Positions 62,499 through 64,000 of a DNA stretch of 64,000 bases are shown piece after piece. The notes under the pieces are model-generated. The model was not told where the DNA came from. It saw nothing but the letters and a program-made list of their open reading frames with translations, and ran no database searches. Each line of letters begins with the position of its first letter. Within the stretch, counting starts at the first letter, position 1. This stretch comes from Brachybacterium tyrofermentans (lineage in GTDB: Bacteria; Actinomycetota; Actinomycetes; Actinomycetales; Dermabacteraceae): positions 1 to 64,000 of the forward strand of contig NZ_JABUXW010000003.1 in the NCBI RefSeq assembly GCF_014897585.1, written 5' to 3'. A program made the position numbers and the translations under genes.

Positions 62499-63080
62499 TC
62501 AGTCGCGGAAGGTGAGCCCCTCGCCCTGGAACCGCTCGAGCTGCGCGCGTGTCGCGGCGTCCAGCCGCATCGGGGTGCCGGCCTCGGCATCGATCATCAC
62601 CACCACGGTGCGGGCACGGGCGTAGGGCGCCGCGCCGTCGGGATCATCGCGCGTGAGCACGAGGTAGTCCACGCTCAGGCTCGCCCCGCCCAGGCGGGAG
62701 ATCCACAGGCGCACCACGGCCCCGTCGCGGCGGTGACCCATGGATCGCACGTACTCGATGCGCTGCGAGGCGATCACGGTGCTGATCGTCGAACCGACCC
62801 CGCCTCCGGGCAGCGCGGCGGCCGGCGCCGGAGCACCGAGCGCGATCTGCTCCTCGGGCGCCGGCCAGAAGGCCCCGATGCGGGCCTCCTCCAGCAGCCG
62901 CACCATCGCGGCGTTGTTCACGTGCCCGTAGGCGTCCAGGTCGGTCCAGCGGACGGGGACCGCGATGTCGACGTGCGCCGCGCCCCGGATCTGCTCGACC
63001 TGCTCTGCCTGCTCGACCCGGGGAGCCGGTTCTGGATGCCCACGATGGTCACTGCGGTTCGTTGATGTGGTGTCGGCCAT
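62499..63080 (-). CDS. 4HBT-family acyl-CoA thioesterase
   Basis: A 193-residue hotdog-fold protein. VRWTDLDAYGHVNNAAMVRLLEEAR carries the catalytic Asp motif (D-x-Y-G-H-V-N-N) of the YbgC-like 4HBT group. The ATG at 63080 follows a -10-like TACGAT (complement of 63088-63093) by about 7 nt; ATG 63089 is less likely. Divergent from the TesB gene 70 bp away. Probably hydrolyses acyl-CoA in the cytoplasm. Confidence 0.85.
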   Translation of the reverse strand: MADTTSTNRSDHRGHPEPAPRVEQAEQVEQIRGAAHVDIAVPVRWTDLDAYGHVNNAAMVRLLEEARIGAFWPAPEEQIALGAPAPAAALPGGGVGSTISTVIASQRIEYVRSMGHRRDGAVVRLWISRLGGASLSVDYLVLTRDDPDGAAPYARARTVVVMIDAEAGTPMRLDAATRAQLERFQGEGLTFRD

Positions 63081-63085
63081 GGTCA

Positions 63086-63142
63086 GCATCGTATTGCCTG
63101 TGTCGGTCCGTGCCGTCCCCCGTCGAGATGGACCAGTACGAT
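63086..63142. promoter_or_regulatory. Divergent promoters of the two thioesterase genes
   Basis: TACGAT boxes occur on both strands (complement of 63088-63093, and 63137-63142), each 7 nt before the A of an ATG. They predict divergent leaderless transcripts. No good -35 boxes are seen. Confidence 0.5.
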
Positions 63143-63149
63143 CAGTCCT

Positions 63150-64000
63150 ATGAGCGCACCCCTCCATGACCCGGCGGCTGTCGCAGCGGGCCTGATCGAG
63201 CTGCTGGACCCGCGCGCGATCGAGATCGCCCCGGACTTCGCCACGCCCGCGACCGTGGCCGCCTTCCAGGCGGACTCCTCCCCGCAGCCCGGGGGCCATG
63301 TGTTCGGCGGGCAGGTGATGGGCCAAGCCGTGACCGCTGTGGGCCGGACCGTGCCCGAGGGGCGCCGCATCCATTCCATGTACTCGTACTTCCTGGCCCC
63401 GGGCGATCCGGCGCACCCGATCCGTTTCCAGGTCGATGCGCTGCGCGACGGGAACTCCTTCTCGGTGCGCCGCGTGCTGGCCACCCAGCCGGGCCGCACC
63501 CGGGCCGACGGGACCACCGAGGGCGAGCGCACCATCCTCGCGATGACCGCCTCGTTCCAGGAGCAGCAGGAGGGTCTCGAGCATCAGGAGCGCGCCCCCG
63601 AGGCCCCGGATCCCGAGGGGCTTCCGACCACCGCCCAGGTGCTCGAGGGGATCGACCACCCGGTGGCCCGCTACTGGGCCACCCAGCGACCGATCGACAT
63701 CCGCCACGTCACCGACCCGATCTACCTGCGCCCGGATCCCACCTCGGAGTCCCCGGAGGCCACCGAGACGCAGATGGTGTGGATGCGCATGATCGCCCCG
63801 GTCCGGGCGGAGCCGCTGCTCCACGACGCGATCCTCGCCTTCGCGAGCGACTACACGCCCTTCGAGCCGATCCTGCGCCGGCAGGGTTTGAGCTGGATGA
63901 CGCCCGGTCTGCGCATGGCCACGATCGACCACGCGATCTGGTGGCACCGGCACGTGGATACCAACGAGTGGCTGCTGTACGTGCAGCGCTCCCCCTCAGC
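63150..64000 (+). CDS. tesB: Acyl-CoA thioesterase II (TesB), 3' end outside window
   Basis: The frame is open from ATG 63150 to the window edge (283 codons visible). It has the double-hotdog TesB pattern: GGHVFGGQVMGQAV (first domain), RRIHSMYSYFLAPGDP, and in the second domain WMRMIAPV, LAFASDYTPFEP and TIDHAIWWHRH with the Asp/His active-site region. TesB hydrolyses long-chain acyl-CoA. The C terminus is cut off after about 283 residues; the family is usually about 285-300, so little is missing. Confidence 0.9.
   Translation, partial: MSAPLHDPAAVAAGLIELLDPRAIEIAPDFATPATVAAFQADSSPQPGGHVFGGQVMGQAVTAVGRTVPEGRRIHSMYSYFLAPGDPAHPIRFQVDALRDGNSFSVRRVLATQPGRTRADGTTEGERTILAMTASFQEQQEGLEHQERAPEAPDPEGLPTTAQVLEGIDHPVARYWATQRPIDIRHVTDPIYLRPDPTSESPEATETQMVWMRMIAPVRAEPLLHDAILAFASDYTPFEPILRRQGLSWMTPGLRMATIDHAIWWHRHVDTNEWLLYVQRSPS

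Overview
This 64 kb window is high-GC DNA from an actinobacterium, most probably of the order Micrococcales and possibly near Brachybacterium/Dermabacteraceae. That genus-level guess is an inference from gene content: there is no rRNA gene or other taxonomic marker here. Supporting signs are strong G/C third-position bias, frequent GTG and TTG starts, many genes with a TAnnnT -10 box 6-7 nt before the start codon and no Shine-Dalgarno (leaderless mRNAs), two mycothiol biosynthesis genes, a mycothiol-dependent nitroreductase-like protein and a DtxR/IdeR-type iron box. No tRNA, rRNA, insertion sequence, prophage or CRISPR array was seen. The window looks like ordinary chromosome; the DUF222-HNH gene is the only candidate for a mobile-type element.

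Layout. 1-9.2 kb is carbon catabolism: the end of a secreted protein, a GntR regulator with the 2-methylcitrate genes prpD-prpB-prpC (propionate use), then a divergent lactate locus (lldR against lldP-lldD) with a recognisable LldR operator. 9.2-22.1 kb is a mosaic of short units: ilvD, an alpha/beta hydrolase, a P-loop kinase, two methyltransferases, an aminoglycoside-phosphotransferase-like kinase, formamidase with its FmdB zinc ribbon, a TetR regulator opposite an NAD-binding oxidoreductase, an SRPBCC protein, a DUF899 protein and a two-component system. 22.1-25.4 kb has an AT-richer leader with DnaA-box-like motifs, a DUF222-HNH protein whose frame lacks a stop, and an overlapping FAD monooxygenase. 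25.4-33.6 kb has mshA/mshB-like mycothiol genes, an ADP-ribosylglycohydrolase with an EEP hydrolase, and an M13 metalloprotease. 33.6-36.5 kb is a TPP riboswitch controlling a YkoE plus fused YkoD-YkoC ECF transporter for thiamine or its pyrimidine precursor. 36.5-40.9 kb holds an ankyrin protein, GNAT, proline iminopeptidase, Nei glycosylase, RpiB and a DsbA-like oxidoreductase.

40.9-44.6 kb encodes a heterodimeric ABC exporter with complementary degenerate ATP sites. 44.6-48.0 kb holds a secreted membrane-anchored protein divergent from a membrane Ser/Thr kinase, which is translationally coupled to an XRE-type HTH protein. 48.0-51.7 kb holds a NarL-type response regulator, a histidine kinase and a fatty-acid desaturase, with a long inverted repeat before the desaturase; this resembles the DesK/DesR membrane-fluidity circuit. 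51.7-57.7 kb has DUF402, another ABC exporter, a beta-carbonic anhydrase and aminopeptidase N. 57.7-61.0 kb is an iron-siderophore uptake locus (binding protein and two permeases, no ATPase gene) with an iron box. It is followed by an MscS channel, a truncated haemoglobin and two divergent thioesterases, the last running off the window.

A recurring structural feature is short tandem arrays, mostly of 14-18 bp units, next to gene ends and starts and sometimes within genes. More than ten are listed, and they suggest frequent slippage-type duplication in this genome.
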